Below are positions 60,030 through 64,000 of a stretch of 64,000 nucleotides of DNA, piece by piece (position 1 is the stretch's first letter; each line of letters starts with the position of its first letter). The DNA lies in the NCBI GenBank assembly GCA_023055505.1, contig JALIRH010000023.1, positions 12,024,271 to 12,088,270 of the forward strand, read 5' to 3'. This DNA comes from Callipepla californica brunnescens. Lineage: Eukaryota > Chordata > Aves > Galliformes > Odontophoridae. The translations under genes were made by a program, and so were the position numbers. A model generated the notes under the pieces. It saw only the letters and a list, made by a program, of their open reading frames with translations, did no database searches and was not told where the DNA came from.

Positions 60030-63000
60030 TAATAATAGGGGTTGAAGAGGAAAAAAAACATGAGCAGAACAAACTTTGAATAAGTAAGACCTTTCCCTCA
60101 TGTACACTGACAAGTTTTTTTTTGTTTGTTTGTTTGTTTTCTTTTTCCCTCTTCTAGCAGGCATAGGCTATGTGTAAATTGCTTCAGATTAATGCTGAAA
60201 CAGCAGCAGAATCCAATAAAAGGTAAAACATTATATTAAAGACATTACAATACGTTTAAATTGGAAAAAGGCACATTTTGTACATTTGTGCTCAGCTCTG
60301 TCTCATTTTCCACAGTGAAAAACTGAAGAGTTTAAAAACTGTAACTGCTGATTGCTCCACTACATTTTGTATTCTTTTTTTTCTGTGTGCGTGTAAATGT
60401 TACTGTATCACACTATGTTCTAAAATACTGAACTCAGGCAGAAATTATAAGTTCTTCCTGTAGAAATTAAACATTAGAGTTTTTTTGGATCATGTGGTGG
60501 CTGGAGCAGGAGATTGGAATTCTTACAGGTATTAAGACAGATATGGGCAGGCATTGACACCAGTCATGAGTTGATCTCATGGAAGAAGTTTCTTGCAGAA
60601 CATTTAACAGGAAACATTTGAAATAGTCTCTTATGTTAAAAAATAATTTAAGCACTGCACTTTAAAAATTATTATTATTTTACTTTATTATTTACTTCAC
60701 ACTTGAAGTAAAGAAATTTTTTTTATGCCTTATGATAAGATCTGATACACTTATCATGAAAAGGGCCTTTGTCATCAACCCAGGTCACCTCATGGATGGA
60801 AAATGAAACCTGATTTCTAAGAGATAAAACTGAACCTGACTAAACTATGATTGCAGGATGTTAGCAGGAGCTAATTTATTTCAATCTATAAACTATACTG
60901 TTTTTCTTCGAATGGCACTAGGGACCTAAATTTTAGAGACACTGAACTCTCAGAACATTTTCAGTTAGCAGCTTGATACCCTAAGCTAAAGCAACCTTCA
61001 AACAAAGTTATAATATATAATACTGTATATACTACACAATGGTGCTGTGTATATTTGAGATAAAAATTAAACTAAAGTAGGAAAATACTCATAGTAAACA
61101 TAGTATATATATTTATTGTTTCAACTGTAGTTTGCAGTGTAATGATTATAGAGGAAAGCACACAGAAAATAATAAGAAATAATAAAAACAGTAACAACAG
61201 TAACAGTAAAAATAGAAGTCTTAGCAGAGGCAAAACAGGAAAACTGTTTATAACTTTCTCTAGTCTTACCATGTAGGACTTTTAATTTCTTCCCAGGAAT
61301 TTTTCAAGATCATGAGTTAACTGGGGAACGGAATGATTACTGTGCTCATCCTACCAAAGGACATAATGTCTCATAAAAGCCAGGAAACATTTCTTGCCAA
61401 GAACACTAAAAAAAGGTACATTTATATAATTCCTTATCAGAACTGCTGTAAAAAAAAAAAAAGACAGAAGTCAGTCTGATAGTGGCCAAATCTAGGAGGG
61501 ACCAAGATCAATACACTCAGAAATTCTTGTATGGAAAGCAACACTGTAATTTTCCTGTCTGGGTAAAAAAAAAAAAAAAAAACTATGTGCCTGTCAACCA
61601 GAAAGAGTTAACATCAAATGCCTTTCAGTTTTTAAAACAAATGTGAATATGCATAGATAACATTTTCAAAATAAAAAAAAAAATAAGTTTTCAGACTTAT
61701 GGGATGATTGTAGTAGAAAAAAGTTATGCTTACAGGAGGTATTAAAAACATTGTTCTTTTACTTTTTCCAGTAAAAATACTTACAAAACTGAGAGAACAT
61801 TTTCATACTGCTGCACTCATTCTTTTATATGGGATAAGATTTCACCAAATAGTTTTGCTTGCTTTACTGGTGAACATATCCTAGATTACACTCAACACTT
61901 TTTATACCCACATCACATTCTTATCCATGTGAAGACAAATGTATTGACTTAAAGAACACAGAGAAGAGAATTGTGTTTAACATTTCAAATATTTTATTCT
62001 GAATTTCTCATTTGTTGTCAATGTTAGCTTTTGTTCTTTGTAAACAAAAATAATCTTCCTTTTCTTTGTATTTTTCACAAATCTTTAGTGCAATTGTATA
62101 CATAAATAAGAATAATGTACTTTGTGATTTTTTTTTTTTTGATAAGAGTTAGCAATGTAAAGATTCTAAATTAAACTTTGTTCTTGACTTATTTTCCTCC
62201 ACCTGCCGTCCCCTTCCACTTCCCCTTCTCCTTCCCCTTCTCCTTCCCCTTCTCCTTCCCCTTCTTCCTGCCTCTTTTCTTGGTCTACATGTAAGGAAAA
62301 GAATACAGCAATTTTCTTATTTTTTAAAAAATTTAACTACACACTCTGAAAACAAACTAAAGTTATTAAAGTAACATATAGTACATAAAAAGATAACTTT
62401 TATTAATAATTAGATCTACTTTTAAAAATAAATTAATCTGTTAAAAAGCTTCTGAAATGCTTATGTTTTTGGCCAGAGTCTGATTAACTCATGTTTTCCC
62501 ATTGTGTGGTTTGAAAAAGAGTTTGAATAATAACAAATTGCTTTAAATTTGTCTGTATATTTCTTTGTGCCTAGTCTTTGAGACAGATTTCTTCACATTA
62601 ATCATCCCCTACAGAACTTCCTGTTATGTTCCCCAGATTTTCATATTTCCTTTAAGTTTAAACCTTTCTAATGAAGATATTATACTAGTGTTATTTTATT
62701 TACATTGAAGAAACACTCAATTAAGGAAAAAAATTGAATATGAAGTAGTAAAAAATAATCGCATGTTCAAGTATTTCTAAAGTAAAAATCTCCCATCTTA
62801 GACTAACACAAACCTTTGCACTATTATTTTCTGGCACTGACTTGATTCTCTGGAAGTCTAAATCAGTTTAGATCCTATATCACAAATATTTTGCTACACT
62901 GTTTTCATCAGAGCCAAATCTGCCACTTATCATCACATCCACAGCACATCTTTCGTCGCTAGTGAGCATTAGAACCAGTTTATATAACCCCAGATGATGA

Positions 63001-63300
63001 AATGATTCCCAGCATCTTCTAAAATTCTCAATTGCTTTCAGCCCACTGTACTACCTTGATGCTGGACATGAGAAAGCCCTCCAAGAGAAACACTGTTTGT
63101 GACAGACAGATATTCTCTTGTGGTCCGATGAAGGCATTGCCTGCTTCTTCATTGTGGCTGAGTGAACTTCTGACTATGATGTCAATCTCATTGGTGCAAT
63201 CTTCAGACATGGCCCTTGGTGCTAATAATACCTCATTTTTTGCTTATCTGAGAAATGGGTCCTATCGATCCAAACCACCTTTTCACACTGAAGGCAGCAT
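60030..63300. other. Intergenic DNA, low-complexity patches only
   Basis: No gene recognised. Contains (TTTG)n at about 60121-60139, several A runs, and a C/T-rich minisatellite (see separate entry). Confidence 0.5.
62209..62270. repeat. C/T-rich minisatellite, 12-bp unit
   Basis: CCCCTTCTCCTT repeats about four times with variants (CTTCCCCTTCTC). Purine-pyrimidine asymmetric. Confidence 0.85.
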
Positions 63301-63303
63301 CTC

Positions 63304-64000
63304 TGTCATGGTTTTATGATTTTTGGTATGGATATTCGACATCATAACATCATGTAGTGCATTGAGAATTAAAGAGCTAATCTGCAGCTCCGTGGATAGT
63401 TATTGGTATAACTGTCTCAGAAGAGAAAACTACATTTCCCAGAGGACTTTGCGTTGCTTTGTATTTTACACGTTTCCGTTCAGAGGGAAAGATAAAAACT
63501 GTTTACAAGTATCATGAGATACTTGCTCTTTCCTTTGGGATCAACTCAGCAGTGGGTGCTTGCTGCCGTCTCGCCTTCAGTATTTTGTGTAAAACCTTCG
63601 GCTTGTTGGACACTCTCTCTTGCTCATTTTATTTGATTTTTTAGCTTTAATTCCAATTATCTTGTATTATATTGTGTAATTTTGCTTTCTGATATCTTAG
63701 TAACTTATCTTTCCTCCTCAGATCGTTGCCAGTTTTGTTTCTAGGCCCATCTCCCTTTTCTCTTTTCCCTTTCCCACTTCCCCTTTCACCATTGACAATC
63801 TCTTTTTATTTTGTTCTCTTTCAGATACTGTACCTATCCATTTTGCACTGCATTTTTTCTAGCTGCCATTTTTTTTTTTTCAAACAATACCCTAGTTCTG
63901 TGGCTGGAGATATATTCTGTCTGTCTTGTTTCCCAACATGCATTACTTAATAAACGTACTCTTGAGATTGGTACCCTTTCATGCTGTTTCAAAATTCCTC
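63304..64000 (+). mobile_element. Endogenous retrovirus LTR (ERVL-like), runs off the window
   Basis: From TGTCATGGTTTTATG onward the sequence resembles, from memory, LTRs of avian ERVL families such as Birddawg. It includes AGAAAACTACATTTCCCAG near 63425-63443, a TATA-like GATAAAAAC near 63489 and an AATAAA at 63949-63954 followed by CGTACTC. The 3' end of the LTR and any internal region lie beyond the right edge. The family name is uncertain. Confidence 0.6.

Noticed and set aside
63028..63319. Opposed open frames of 60 and 95 codons, considered as a LINE or other transposon remnant
   Set aside because: The translations did not match any reverse transcriptase or transposase motif convincingly.

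Overview
The window is vertebrate nuclear DNA from a bird, most likely a galliform. It is AT-rich and gene-poor, and is littered with CR1 non-LTR retrotransposon fragments. It carries two copies of a short mariner-type element that resembles the Galluhop family as I remember it. It has a 231-bp solo LTR with a 6-bp target duplication, typical of alpharetrovirus-like or ERVK-like avian elements. The protein genes match a known vertebrate synteny block (TYRP1 followed by LURAP1L), which lies on the Z chromosome in birds. The species cannot be fixed from sequence alone.

Layout: positions 1-6.4 kb hold the 5' end of LURAP1L on the minus strand. Its first coding exon sits in a CpG island, and the rest of the gene lies off the left edge, so 1-5780 is intron. 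Positions 6.8-31.1 kb are intergenic, with two mariner elements, a nested CR1, a short CpG-rich block containing a strong CTCF-like motif, a solo LTR and several microsatellites. Positions 31.2-41.7 kb hold the complete TYRP1 coding region on the minus strand: seven coding exons with canonical splice sites and a 535-residue product. A noncoding first exon and an M-box promoter element probably lie near 42.1-42.4 kb. Positions 43.3-46.0 kb are a cluster of CR1 pieces, including an ORF1 (esterase-like) segment, ending in or flanking a 239-bp (TTCCC)n tract. Positions 46-63.3 kb are intergenic DNA with scattered CR1 fragments and no recognisable gene. An LTR of ERV type begins at 63,304 and runs off the right edge.

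TYRP1 and LURAP1L are transcribed in the same direction, TYRP1 upstream, with about 25 kb between the TYRP1 stop codon and the LURAP1L start codon. They are not known to act together: TYRP1 is a melanosomal enzyme-family protein and LURAP1L is a cytoplasmic adaptor. I found no sign of a new multi-gene system. The observations worth following up are structural or regulatory: a CR1 inserted about 40 bp from a TYRP1 splice acceptor, a G-quadruplex motif and a near-perfect hairpin in TYRP1 introns, a candidate CTCF site between the genes, the precise solo LTR, and the long mirror-repeat tract.
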